Shown piece by piece: positions 1-7,306 of a stretch of 13,180 nucleotides of DNA (position 1 is its first letter; each line of letters starts with the position of its first letter). Both the position numbers and the translations under genes were made by a program. Origin of the DNA: Rhizobium sp. Q54 (lineage in GTDB: Bacteria > Pseudomonadota > Alphaproteobacteria > SMXS01); NCBI GenBank assembly GCA_945872035.1, contig CAMBYA010000030.1, positions 1 to 13,180 on the forward strand, in the 5' to 3' direction. The notes beneath the pieces were generated by a model that did no database searches, was not told the DNA's origin, and was given only the letters and a program-made list of their open reading frames with translations.

Positions 1-50
1 TTCCAGGGCGATGGAAGCCTTATTCCGGCTTGAACGGAGTCATACTGCAT
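1..50 (-). CDS. Possible 5' end of a leftward gene cut by the window edge
   Basis: An ATG at 48-50 on the minus strand opens a frame that stays open to the left edge and reads MQYDSVQAGIRLPSPW. It starts 40 bases after the P450 stop, in the same direction, so it could be the next gene of a P450 operon. The opening vaguely resembles the N-terminus of MaoC-like hydratases (a pattern like YDDVxVGxELPPL), but 16 residues cannot establish that. No Shine-Dalgarno sequence is visible upstream. It may be a chance open frame. Confidence 0.2.
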   Translation of the reverse strand, partial: MQYDSVQAGIRLPSPW

Positions 51-90
51 CGTCGATGGGTTCGGGTAACGGACCTAATGGCTTGTACTA

Positions 91-1338
91 TCAAACCTTG
101 TCGAACTGGATATGCAGTTCCTTTAGGCCGCGCAGGGTGAAGCCGGGTAGGTGGCTGTAGTCGTTCTTCCCCGGCGCCGGTCGGATGTTGTCGAGCCGGT
201 CGAGCAGTATCTCGAAGGTGCAGAGCTGCTCCAGCCGCGACAGCGCCGCGCCCGGACAGTGATGCTCGGCCTGGCCGAAAGCCAGATGCGCGGCCGCGTT
301 CTTGCGGCTGAGGTGCGGGCAGGCGGCGTCGGGAAACTGCTCCTCGTCGCGGTTGCCGGCGGCGAAGCGCAGGTTCAGCACCGAGCCCTTGGGAATCTTC
401 ACGCCCCTGATCTCGGTATCCTCGGTGGCGCAGCGCATCAGGCCCATGGTCGGGCTTTCCATGCGCAGCACCTCCTCGACGAAGTTGCGGACCTTGGACC
501 GGTCGGCCTTCAGCTCCTCGTAGATATCCGGGAAGCGGAACAGCAACCATATGCCCGAGGTGAGCGCGAAGGTGGTTGTCTCGTTGCCGCCGATCAGCAG
601 GTTATCGGTGATGCCGATGATCTCATTGTCGGTCAGTGGGCGCTTGTCCGCGCCTTCGCCGACCGTGCCGTTGACGAGGGCGGTGATCACGTCGTCGCGT
701 GGGTTGCGGCGGCGGTCCTCGGCCTGGGCGTGGATGTAGTGCTGGAACTCGACGCCCATCTCGGCGACGTATTTCTCCTGCTCCAGGGTCAGGCCGCGCG
801 CGAACGGACGCACCCAGACTTCCGACCAGTGCTTCAGCCTCGGCAGGTCCTCCATGGGGAAGCCGAGCATCTTGGCGATGACCGTCATCGGCAGCGGCAT
901 GGCGAACTCGCTGACGAACTCGCATTCGCCCTTGCCGATCCAGCCGTCGATCAGTTCGTTGATAAACCGGCGAATGAACGGCTCCATCACCTTCACGCCG
1001 CTCGGGCTGAAATAGTGGTCGAAATTGCGCCGGTACTGCTTGTGGATCGGCGGGTCGGTGACCATCGGCTGGAACCGCGGCCAGCCCCGCGTCTCGTAGA
1101 TCTCCACTGCTTCGGGGAACTTGATCAGCGGGTCCGAACTCAGGCGCGTGGCGTAGGTCGAGAACAGGTTGGGCTCGCGCGAGATCGCCTGGATGTCGGC
1201 GTATTTGGTGACGACAAAAAAGCCGCCTTCCTCGCACCAGTAGACCGGCGCTTCCGCATGGAGAATCTCGTAGGCCGAATACCAGTCCTCCTGCACCGCC
1301 GGATCGAACAGGCTCAACTTCTCAAGTGCTTCGCTCAT
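91..1338 (-). CDS. Cytochrome P450 (bacterial class I type)
   Basis: A 415-residue heme monooxygenase, normal length for soluble bacterial P450s, with no membrane anchor. It would hydroxylate a hydrophobic substrate using electrons from a ferredoxin. Visible landmarks are the I-helix oxygen-activation motif GGNETT at about 250-255, the K-helix ExxR as E289-R292, a PERF-region equivalent near 328-345 (GNRDEEQFPD), and the heme-binding loop FGQAEHHCPGA with Cys361 as the thiolate ligand. The third position of that loop, usually Gly, is Ala. I chose the ATG at 1336-1338 because AGGGGAGAG lies just upstream on the minus strand and MSEALEKL fits a normal P450 N-terminus. The frame runs open a further 85 codons to 1593, but that extension lacks P450 features and would overlap the regulatory gap. 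It is divergent from a TetR gene, which probably controls it. The substrate and CYP family cannot be read from sequence alone. Confidence 0.95.
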   Translation of the reverse strand: MSEALEKLSLFDPAVQEDWYSAYEILHAEAPVYWCEEGGFFVVTKYADIQAISREPNLFSTYATRLSSDPLIKFPEAVEIYETRGWPRFQPMVTDPPIHKQYRRNFDHYFSPSGVKVMEPFIRRFINELIDGWIGKGECEFVSEFAMPLPMTVIAKMLGFPMEDLPRLKHWSEVWVRPFARGLTLEQEKYVAEMGVEFQHYIHAQAEDRRRNPRDDVITALVNGTVGEGADKRPLTDNEIIGITDNLLIGGNETTTFALTSGIWLLFRFPDIYEELKADRSKVRNFVEEVLRMESPTMGLMRCATEDTEIRGVKIPKGSVLNLRFAAGNRDEEQFPDAACPHLSRKNAAAHLAFGQAEHHCPGAALSRLEQLCTFEILLDRLDNIRPAPGKNDYSHLPGFTLRGLKELHIQFDKV

Positions 1339-1454
1339 CCGTTCGCTCTCCCCTTGCGTCTTCGGCCACGCGAGTCGCTCGCAAGAGCGCATGCTGGCGA
1401 TCACCGCGATCCCGGCTTCCCCGCGCGGCCGCATGACCGAACGGGCGGTAGCCA

Positions 1455-1483
1455 TCACATTGTGCCGACGGTTGCAAATGTGA
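1455..1483. promoter_or_regulatory. Inverted repeat in the P450/TetR gap (distal)
   Basis: Perfect 7-base arms TCACATT (1455-1461) and AATGTGA (1477-1483) are separated by 15 bases. The repeat lies between the AT-rich promoter zone and the P450 start, within the likely P450 leader or core promoter. It could be a second regulator site, but 7-base arms with a free spacer can occur by chance in a gap this long. Confidence 0.25.
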
Positions 1484-1522
1484 CAGATTGGCGGTTGCCG
1501 GGCGCGCTTGTTGCACGATAAA

Positions 1523-1550
1523 TTAGACCTCAATCCAGTTAATATAAAGT
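1523..1550 (+). promoter_or_regulatory. Candidate tetR promoter
   Basis: TTAGAC (1523-1528) and TAAAGT (1545-1550) are spaced by 16 bases, in the most AT-rich part of a GC-rich gap. The -10 box overlaps the left arm of the inverted repeat at 1545-1564, a layout that would let a bound TetR dimer block its own transcription. The P450 promoter on the other strand probably lies in the same AT-rich zone; TTTATA-N17-TAATTT can be read there, but neither box is strong. Confidence 0.3.
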
Positions 1551-1564
1551 CGAGTCTGACTTTA
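1545..1564. promoter_or_regulatory. Candidate TetR operator
   Basis: A perfect inverted repeat, TAAAGTC (1545-1551) and GACTTTA (1558-1564), has a 6-base spacer and spans 20 bases in total. Size, symmetry and position, 34 bases before the tetR start and in the gap shared with the P450, are typical of operators bound by TetR-family dimers. The assignment rests on position and symmetry only. Confidence 0.45.
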
Positions 1565-1598
1565 GAGGCCGGCATCGGCAGGGAGTAGTTCAAGGCAT

Positions 1599-2243
1599 AT
1601 GGCGACCTCAGTTGCTCTGGCCAGCGCGCGCCGCAGACGGGTGCGCAGTCTGGCTACCAGACAGGAAATCATTGAGGCGACGATCTCGTGCTTCGTTGAG
1701 ATCGGCTATTTCCGCACGACCACGACGGAGATCGCCAAGAAGGCCGGCGTAACCCGGGGCGCGGTGCAGCACTATTTCCCCACCACCCAGCATGTTCTCG
1801 AGGCGTCCATCGACTATCTGCGCGAAAAATGGCTCGAGCGCTATTTCGAAGGCGCGCATCGGACGCCGGTCGGCAAGGACTATATCGACCAGGCGGTGGA
1901 CAACATGTGGGAGATCGTCAACAGCCGCCTGTCGGCAGCCTGGAGGGAACTGGTTGCCGCCGCGCGCACCGACGCCGAGTTGCGCGCTATCGTCGAGCCC
2001 GGCGCCGCGGAGTACGAGAAGGCGCGTCTCGATGCGGGCCGCCGCGCCTATCCGGATTACGCGCTGGCGCTGCGGGACGTATTCGAGCGCTGGCGCGACA
2101 CGCTGGAGTTCCTGGCCGAGGGCATGAAGAACTCGACGATCATCCAGGACCGGGAAAAGCGCATCAAGATCCAGCTCGACTGGATGAAGAAGGAACTGCA
2201 CACGGTCTGGGAACAGCAGGGCGACAAGGTCCGTATCCGCTAG
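1599..2243 (+). CDS. TetR/AcrR-family transcriptional regulator
   Basis: A 214-residue protein, typical TetR length. A basic N-terminal tail (RRRRVRS near 11-17) precedes the three-helix DNA-binding domain at about 20-65. The helix-turn-helix is TTTEIAKKAGVTRGAVQHYF at 41-60, with the family's signature H-Y-F at the end of the recognition helix. The remaining roughly 150 residues should form the helical ligand-binding and dimerisation domain, which is not conserved enough to name a ligand. The start ATG has GGGAG 13 bases upstream and AAGG nearer, a modest ribosome site. It is divergent from the P450 with a 260-base gap carrying inverted repeats, so local repression of the P450 and of itself, relieved by the substrate or a metabolite, is the likely role. 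It may also control the convergent transporter, but no site was seen there. Confidence 0.93.
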   Translation: MATSVALASARRRRVRSLATRQEIIEATISCFVEIGYFRTTTTEIAKKAGVTRGAVQHYFPTTQHVLEASIDYLREKWLERYFEGAHRTPVGKDYIDQAVDNMWEIVNSRLSAAWRELVAAARTDAELRAIVEPGAAEYEKARLDAGRRAYPDYALALRDVFERWRDTLEFLAEGMKNSTIIQDREKRIKIQLDWMKKELHTVWEQQGDKVRIR

Positions 2244-2264
2244 ACCTCACAAGCGAGCCATGGA

Positions 2265-2303
2265 AAAGGGCCGCTCCGGCGACGGGGCGGCCCTTTCGTT
2301 TTT
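2265..2303. terminator. Bidirectional rho-independent terminator
   Basis: A perfect 10-bp stem, AAAGGGCCGC (2265-2274) with GCGGCCCTTT (2287-2296), encloses a 12-base loop. On the plus strand CG and five T follow; on the minus strand the stem is followed by TTTTCC. It lies between the convergent tetR and MFS genes and should stop transcription from both sides. It is the clearest terminator in the window. Confidence 0.88.
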
Positions 2304-2319
2304 GCCTTGGCGGCCCGGT

Positions 2320-3663
2320 TCAGTGCCAGGCTTCGGCGGCCTTCAGCGCCCGGCGGAAGTAGCGCAGGCCGAAGCCGATGCAAACCGCACCGATGGTGTA
2401 GTTGATCGCCGCCAGCACCGAGATCGACTTGCCCAGCGCCATCTCGTCCTGGAACACGAAGTCGTTCAGCAGCGCCGGCAAGGTCGGGGCGAAGGTGTAG
2501 GACAGGAAGTTCACCACGATCATGTAGAACGCCACCGACTGGCCGCGCAGCTCGTTGGGCGCGATGCTCTGCAGCGCGGTGATGATGAGGCCCGGCGGCA
2601 TTGCCATCAGGAAGGTCAGCGGCACCATCATCGCCATGGACGCCCAGGCGTTGGGCAGCAGTGTCATGGTGACGGCCAGCGGCAGCTGGCACAGGGCGGC
2701 GAAGAACACGATCCGCAGCGTACCGTCCAGGCGTTTGCGCTTGATCAGCCGCATGGAGAGCCAGCCGCCGAACAGGCTGCCGGCGAAGCCTACGGTCATG
2801 GAGATGAAGCCGTAGGTCAGGCCGAATTCGCCCTTGCTCCACTGGTGATTGCGCACGAAGTACTCGGCGATCCACGAGAACAGCGCGAAGCCCTGGGTCG
2901 ACAGGCCCAGATAGCCGAGGAAGATCAGGGTGAAGAACTGCCAGCGGCTCTTCACGAACGACCATACCTCGCTGAAGCTTGCCTTGCCCTCGTCCGACAT
3001 GCGGCCGGTCCGCTTGGGCTCGCGCACCGTCAGCATCAGCAGCGCCACCAGCAGGCCGGGCAGGCCCACGGCGAGGAACACGAACTGCCAGGAATAGACC
3101 TCGCCGATAACCGGCAAGATGGTGCTCGGCACGGATTCGAGATGCTGGATCAGCGGGCCGCCGATGATGTTGGCAAGGCCCTGGCCCAGGAACGGCGCAG
3201 CCGAGACGAAGCAGATGGCCAGCGGCAGCTTGTCGCGCGGGAAATAATCGGACAGCAGCGAATTGGCGGCGGGCGCGAGCGCGGCCTCGCCGACGCCGAC
3301 ACCCATGCGCGCCAGAAACAGCATCACATAGGTGTGGGCCAGGCCGCACAGCGCCGTCATGAAGCTCCACACGGCGACGCCCGCGGCCATGATGCCGCGG
3401 CGGTTGCCGGAATCGGCCCAGCGTCCGGCCGGATAGGAAACGACGTTGTAGAAGCCGGCGAAGGCGAGGCCCATGATCAGCGATACCTGCGTGTCGGAAA
3501 GACCGCCAAGGTCGCGCTTCACCGGCCCGATCATCAGGTTGAGGATCTGCCGGTCGATGAACGATAGGGTCGAGGCGATCATCAGCACGATGACCACGTA
3601 CCACATGTAGCGGTCGCTGAACTGCTGGCCCGACACGACCTGCGATTGCGATTGAGTGCTCAC
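2320..3663 (-). CDS. MFS transporter, Spinster-like
   Basis: A 447-residue inner-membrane carrier with about twelve hydrophobic segments, normal MFS length. After a short polar Gln/Ser-rich N-terminus, TM1 starts near residue 20 (YMWYVVIVLMIASTLSFIDR) and contains the FIDRQI sequence common in Spinster and related carriers. Motif A follows TM2 as G80-RWAD84-SGNR88-R89. TM4 holds ARMGVGVGEAALAPA, a motif-B-like stretch, followed by LLSDYFPRDKLP, again typical of this group. The start is GTG at 3661-3663; GGGGGAG and AAGGGG lie upstream. The substrate is unknown; relatives near catabolic P450 and thiolase genes are often presumed to carry organic acids or sterol-like compounds, which is only context. 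It shares a terminator with tetR and is divergent from the HAD gene. Confidence 0.93.
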   Translation of the reverse strand: MSTQSQSQVVSGQQFSDRYMWYVVIVLMIASTLSFIDRQILNLMIGPVKRDLGGLSDTQVSLIMGLAFAGFYNVVSYPAGRWADSGNRRGIMAAGVAVWSFMTALCGLAHTYVMLFLARMGVGVGEAALAPAANSLLSDYFPRDKLPLAICFVSAAPFLGQGLANIIGGPLIQHLESVPSTILPVIGEVYSWQFVFLAVGLPGLLVALLMLTVREPKRTGRMSDEGKASFSEVWSFVKSRWQFFTLIFLGYLGLSTQGFALFSWIAEYFVRNHQWSKGEFGLTYGFISMTVGFAGSLFGGWLSMRLIKRKRLDGTLRIVFFAALCQLPLAVTMTLLPNAWASMAMMVPLTFLMAMPPGLIITALQSIAPNELRGQSVAFYMIVVNFLSYTFAPTLPALLNDFVFQDEMALGKSISVLAAINYTIGAVCIGFGLRYFRRALKAAEAWH

Positions 3664-3698
3664 CGCCCCTTGCTCCCCCTGCTTCTTGGTTGCGGGCT

Positions 3699-3726
3699 AG
3701 CCTAGCGGGCAGGGGAAAGCGGTCAA
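3699..3726 (-). promoter_or_regulatory. Promoter of the MFS transporter gene
   Basis: On the minus strand TTGACC (3726-3721) is followed after 16 bases by TAGGCT (3704-3699). The start site would fall near 3691, giving a leader of about 28 bases before the GTG. The nine bases CGCTAGGCT recur exactly at the promoter before the 76-residue gene at 7952. Confidence 0.5.
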
Positions 3727-3813
3727 CCACATTCGGCACGTGTGCTGCTTTCTCCAGTAGACGCTCCCTCCGCTGGTCGGTATACGCGCCCGGCAACCAA
3801 ACGGAGGCGGTTA

Positions 3814-4455
3814 ATGGTCAAGGCGGTGATCTGGGATTTCGGCGGGGTGCTGACGACGAGCCCGTTCGAGGCGTTCAACCGATACGAGGCCGACCGCGGC
3901 CTGCCGCTCGACCTGATCCGCACGATCAACGCCACCAATCCGGACACCAACGCCTGGGCGCTGTTCGAGCGCAACGAGGTCAGCCTCGACGAGTTCGATC
4001 GGCTGTTCGACCTGGAGGCGCACCAGCGCGGCTATCACCTGCCGGGCAAGGACGTGGTCGCGCTGCTGTCGGGCGACCTGCGGCCGAGGATGGTCGAGGC
4101 GCTGCGCCGGATCAGCGAACGGCTGGTCACCGGTTGCATTACCAACAATGTCCGCCACGGCTCCGGCGCCGGCATGGCCCGCACCGAGGACAAGGCCGCC
4201 GCCGTCCAGCAGGTCATGGGCCTGTTCAAGGTGGTGATCGAAAGCTCCAAGGTCGGCGTGCGCAAGCCCAGCCCGGAAATCTACCGGATGGCCTGCGACG
4301 CACTGGAGATCGAACCGGGCGACGCCGTCTACCTGGACGACCTTGGCATCAACCTGAAGCCGGCCAAGGCCCTGGGCATGCGGACCATCAAGGTCATCGA
4401 TCCCGACGTGGCGCTCCAGGAGCTGCAGGATATCGTCGGTTTCCCGCTTTCCTGA
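3814..4455 (+). CDS. HAD-like hydrolase (HAD-IA type)
   Basis: A 213-residue cytoplasmic protein of the haloacid dehalogenase superfamily, which hydrolyses phosphate esters or sometimes C-halogen bonds through an Asp nucleophile. Motif I is VIWDFGGVL with nucleophile Asp8; the second Asp of the usual DxD is Gly10. Motif II is ITNN with Thr110, motif III is Lys151 in RKPSPEIY, and motif IV is YLDD with Asp175 and Asp176. An alpha-helical cap fills about 15-95. The DFGG form of motif I occurs in a subgroup that includes the YihX-like and the ACAD10/epoxide-hydrolase N-domain-like proteins, so phosphatase activity remains plausible. The start ATG has GGAGG (3803-3807) six bases upstream. It is convergent with the patatin gene, with three bases between the stops. 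The substrate cannot be assigned. Confidence 0.9.
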   Translation: MVKAVIWDFGGVLTTSPFEAFNRYEADRGLPLDLIRTINATNPDTNAWALFERNEVSLDEFDRLFDLEAHQRGYHLPGKDVVALLSGDLRPRMVEALRRISERLVTGCITNNVRHGSGAGMARTEDKAAAVQQVMGLFKVVIESSKVGVRKPSPEIYRMACDALEIEPGDAVYLDDLGINLKPAKALGMRTIKVIDPDVALQELQDIVGFPLS

Positions 4456-4458
4456 CAA

Positions 4459-5577
4459 TCAGGGCAGCCGGTCGAGCGTCTCGAGCCGCGGCGGCTCGTC
4501 GGCCCACTGGCCGGTGCGGCCGATTTTCTGCCCGGCTTCGAACAGCGGCGCCATCTCCTCCGACTTGAACTCGATCGGGCTGGTATCGGGCAGATCGTCC
4601 GGCACGAATGCGAGGTGGAAGCGGGCCTTGGCCTGCCGGGTGCGGACATAGGTGCGGTAGACGCTGGCGTTGGTGTTCGCCTTCATCATCTCGAGCACCG
4701 CGCGGGGCACGGTGCTGGTGACGTTGGCGTCGGCGTAGCCGTCGCGGCGGGCATAGTCGATCTTGCCGTTGATGATCGTCCACACGTCCTGGCTCCCGCC
4801 CTTGGCCAGCATGAACGAGTGGAACAGGATCGACGAATGGATGGTGCCGTCCACATGCAGCGAGGGCATCTGGCTGTTGCTCTGGATGTAGACCGGCTTG
4901 AAGAGGCCGGGGATGGCGGCCGAGGCCAGCAGGATCTTGCGGTAAAGCACCGCCCTGCCGGGTGAGGGGCTTTCGGCGATGCCGCACATGTCCCACACCA
5001 CCTGCAGGCCCTTGTCCAGGTTGGTGGTGGCGATGAACAGCCGGCGGCCTTTCGCGCATTCCCCGGCGACCCGGGCGAGCACCGCGTCGGTGATTTCCTG
5101 CTCGAGCTGCCGCGCCAGCGGCTTCTGGTCGAACGCCGATCCCTTCAGCAGGCCGCTCAGCCCGCGCTTCTTGTAGATCTCGCCGTTCTCCACATTGGTG
5201 TAGAGGTGGCGCAGCACGCCGTCGAACTCCGGGCCGAGGAAGGCGAACGTGGCCATCAGCGCGCCGGTCGAGACACCGGTGACGATGTCGAACTGCGGCC
5301 GCTGGCCCGACGCCGTCCAGCCAACCAGCACGCCCGCGCCGAACGCCCCGTGTGAGCCGCCGCCCGACAGCAGCAGCACCTGCTGGTTCCGCCCGGGCAC
5401 CGCCTCGGGCGCCAGATCGCGCGCGACGGGCAGCGGCGTGCCGTCGCCGCGGTTGACCGCCACCTTCGCGGCCAATGCGAGCGGAAGGTCGTCGCCGGTG
5501 TCCTTGGGGCGCGACGCGCAGGCGGCGAGGCCCAGCGCCACGGCAAGGATCGCAAGTCGTCTGACACTGTTTTTCAC
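4459..5577 (-). CDS. Patatin-like phospholipase, lipoprotein
   Basis: A 372-residue protein with a lipoprotein signal: MKNSVRRLAILAVALG followed by lipobox LAAC, cleaved before Cys20. Ala at +2 suggests release to the outer membrane by the Lol rule known from enterobacteria. The patatin domain follows: oxyanion-hole glycines in SGGGSHGAFGAG at 71-82, the nucleophile elbow GVSTG with Ser103, the conserved SAAIPGLF at 219-226, and the dyad aspartate as Asp243 in HVDG. It should act as a Ser/Asp acyl hydrolase on phospholipids or other lipid esters at the envelope. The start is GTG at 5575-5577, with GGAAAGAG just upstream; it places the signal peptide exactly at the N-terminus. A further 75 residues after about 290 have no motif I recognise. 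The stop lies three bases from the convergent HAD gene. Confidence 0.92.
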   Translation of the reverse strand: MKNSVRRLAILAVALGLAACASRPKDTGDDLPLALAAKVAVNRGDGTPLPVARDLAPEAVPGRNQQVLLLSGGGSHGAFGAGVLVGWTASGQRPQFDIVTGVSTGALMATFAFLGPEFDGVLRHLYTNVENGEIYKKRGLSGLLKGSAFDQKPLARQLEQEITDAVLARVAGECAKGRRLFIATTNLDKGLQVVWDMCGIAESPSPGRAVLYRKILLASAAIPGLFKPVYIQSNSQMPSLHVDGTIHSSILFHSFMLAKGGSQDVWTIINGKIDYARRDGYADANVTSTVPRAVLEMMKANTNASVYRTYVRTRQAKARFHLAFVPDDLPDTSPIEFKSEEMAPLFEAGQKIGRTGQWADEPPRLETLDRLP

Positions 5578-5656
5578 GGGTGCTCTTTCCGGCTGCGGGA
5601 AGGATGGCGGAACATGTTACCGCGACTAACGCCGCCGCACTGGATGTAGGTCCATC

Positions 5657-6301
5657 GTGTGGCTAATCTTCCTGCGCATGGAAAACCCGCTGCAGCCCCA
5701 TCACTTCGCCCGCGTCGACGAAACGCCGGACACCTGGTTCTACCAGCCGCCGCGCATCGTCACCCACATCGACGATCCGGCCTGCGCCGCGCTGGCGCTG
5801 TTCTACAGGGAGCGGCTGCCGGCGGGTGGGCGGATTCTCGACCTGATGTCGTCCTGCGTGTCGCATCTGCCCAAGGATGTGGTCTACGACCGGGTGATCG
5901 GCCACGGCATGAACGTGACCGAGCTGAAGGCCAACAGGCAGCTCACCGGCGGCTTCGTCCAGGACCTTAACAAGCACCCGGCGCTGCCCTTCGCCGACGC
6001 CAGCTTCGATGGCTGCACGGTCTCGGTGTCGGTGCAGTACATGACCAGGCCGGTAGAGGTTTTTCGCGAGGTGGCGCGCATCCTGAAGCCGGGTGCGCCG
6101 TTCATCCTGTCGTTCTCCAACCGCATGTTCCCGACCAAGGCCGTGGCGATCTGGCGGGCGCTGGACGACCACCAGCACGGTGGGCTGGTGAACCTGTATT
6201 TCCGGCTGTCGGAAGGGTTCGGGCCGGCCGAGTTCGCCGACATATCGCCGTTTCCCGGCCGGTCCGATCCGCTCTATGCCGTGGTCGCGTCGCGCGCCTG
6301 A
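5657..6301 (+). CDS. SAM-dependent methyltransferase-like protein, degenerate motif I
   Basis: A 214-residue class I (type 11-like) methyltransferase fold. The acceptor is unknown. Seen here: the strand beta-1 region ILDLMSSCVSHLP at 60-72, where the usual GxGxG is replaced by MSSCVSH; QDLNKHPALPFADASFD at about 102-118, matching the motif around strand beta-4; VSVQYMTRPVEVFREVARILKPG at 123-146; and SFSNRMFPTKAVAIWR at 152-167. These fit a known group of small bacterial proteins annotated as methyltransferases. The start is uncertain: GTG at 5657 adds seven residues before the ATG at 5678 (MENPLQPHHF). TAGGTC at 5647-5652 looks like a -10 box, which would favour the ATG; neither start has a good ribosome site. 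The stop abuts the stop of the convergent aldo/keto reductase with no base between them. Confidence 0.83.
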   Translation: MWLIFLRMENPLQPHHFARVDETPDTWFYQPPRIVTHIDDPACAALALFYRERLPAGGRILDLMSSCVSHLPKDVVYDRVIGHGMNVTELKANRQLTGGFVQDLNKHPALPFADASFDGCTVSVSVQYMTRPVEVFREVARILKPGAPFILSFSNRMFPTKAVAIWRALDDHQHGGLVNLYFRLSEGFGPAEFADISPFPGRSDPLYAVVASRA

Positions 6302-7306
6302 TCAGTCCGGACGCGGCGCGCCGGGGGCCAGATCGTTCGGGCCGGGGATATGCGTCACCGGCTGCGTCACATAGGGCGCCTCCAGTATCGCGATTTCCTC
6401 GGCCGACAGCTTGGTGCCCACCGCCTTGAGCGGGTCTTCGAGCTGGGCCAGCCTCGTCGCGCCGATGATCGGCGCGGTGACGCCGGGCTTGGACAGCAGC
6501 CATGCGATCGCCACCTGCGCCGGTGTCTCGCCGCGCGCCGCCGCGACCTGCTTGACCGCGTCCAGCACGGCATGGTCGGCAGGGCGGGTATAGCGCCCGC
6601 CGCCGCCCATGTTGGACTTGGCGCGGGTCGTGCCGGCCTCGCGGCTGCCGGCCAGGATGCCGCCGGCCAATGGGCTCCACGGGATCAGGCCGACGCCTTC
6701 CTCGGCGCAGAGCGGGTTCATCTCGCGCTCTTCCTCGCGGTAGAGCAGGCTGTACTGGTTCTGCATGGTGACGAAGCGCGACTTGCCCAGGCTGTCGGCC
6801 TTGTTGAGGTACTTGGCGAACTGGTAGCCGAGCATGGAGCTGGCACCCACATAGAGCGCCTTGCCGGCCTTCACCACCTCGTCGAGCGCTTCTATGGTCT
6901 CCTCGATGGGGGTGTGATAGTCGAACCGGTGGATCTGGTAGAGGTCCACATAGTCCATCCCCAGCCGTTTCAGGCTGTCGTCGATGGAGTGCCTGATGTG
7001 CTTGCGCGACAGGCCGCCCCGGTTCGGGCCCTTGCCCATGGGGATGTAGACCTTCGTCGCGACCACGATCTCCTCGCGCTTGCGGGCGTATTCCTTCAGC
7101 GCCCTGCCCAGGATCGTCTCGCTCTCGCCGCGCGAATAGACGTCGGCGGTGTCGAAGAAGTTGATGCCGCCCTCGATCGCCCGTTTCACAATCGCGAAGC
7201 TGGCCTCCTCCGGGATCATCCAGTCCGCCATGCTGCCGAAGCTCATGGCGCCCAGGCACAGGCGCGAAACCTGTGTGCCGGTCGTTCCCATCCGCACGAA
7301 TTCCAT
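6302..7306 (-). CDS. Aldo/keto reductase
   Basis: A 334-residue NADPH-dependent oxidoreductase with a TIM-barrel fold that reduces aldehydes or ketones in the cytoplasm. The catalytic tetrad is readable: Asp52 and Tyr57 in FFDTADVYSRGES, Lys85 in VVATKVY, and His126 in DLYQIHRFD. The cofactor end carries GLIPWSPLAGGILAG near 206-220 and the usual C-terminal PIIGATR. The best match is the AKR11/12-like group with N-terminus MEFVRMGTTGTQVSRLCLGAMSFG-like. Two ATGs lie six bases apart (7312 and 7306). I chose 7306 because AGAGG is then six bases away and the family normally begins at this Met; the upstream one would put the ribosome site directly against the start codon. It is divergent from the VOC gene. 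The substrate is unknown. Confidence 0.93.
   Translation of the reverse strand: MEFVRMGTTGTQVSRLCLGAMSFGSMADWMIPEEASFAIVKRAIEGGINFFDTADVYSRGESETILGRALKEYARKREEIVVATKVYIPMGKGPNRGGLSRKHIRHSIDDSLKRLGMDYVDLYQIHRFDYHTPIEETIEALDEVVKAGKALYVGASSMLGYQFAKYLNKADSLGKSRFVTMQNQYSLLYREEEREMNPLCAEEGVGLIPWSPLAGGILAGSREAGTTRAKSNMGGGGRYTRPADHAVLDAVKQVAAARGETPAQVAIAWLLSKPGVTAPIIGATRLAQLEDPLKAVGTKLSAEEIAILEAPYVTQPVTHIPGPNDLAPGAPRPD

Noticed and set aside
15..31. Hairpin AAGCC-N7-GGCTT after the P450 gene as a terminator
   Set aside because: The 5-bp stem has no T-run on the minus strand and would lie inside the possible downstream gene start.
151..1521. A 456-codon plus-strand frame opposite the P450
   Set aside because: It is antisense to a P450 with full motifs and has no recognisable domain or ribosome site.
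1339..1593. N-terminal extension of the P450 frame to an upstream ATG
   Set aside because: The extra 85 residues have no P450 homology features, would cover the divergent regulatory gap, and have no better ribosome site than the ATG at 1338, which has AGGGGAGAG.
2240..3796. A 518-codon minus-strand frame overlapping the MFS gene
   Set aside because: The product is Arg- and Pro-rich and lacks the hydrophobic pattern of the MFS frame; it is a shadow frame.
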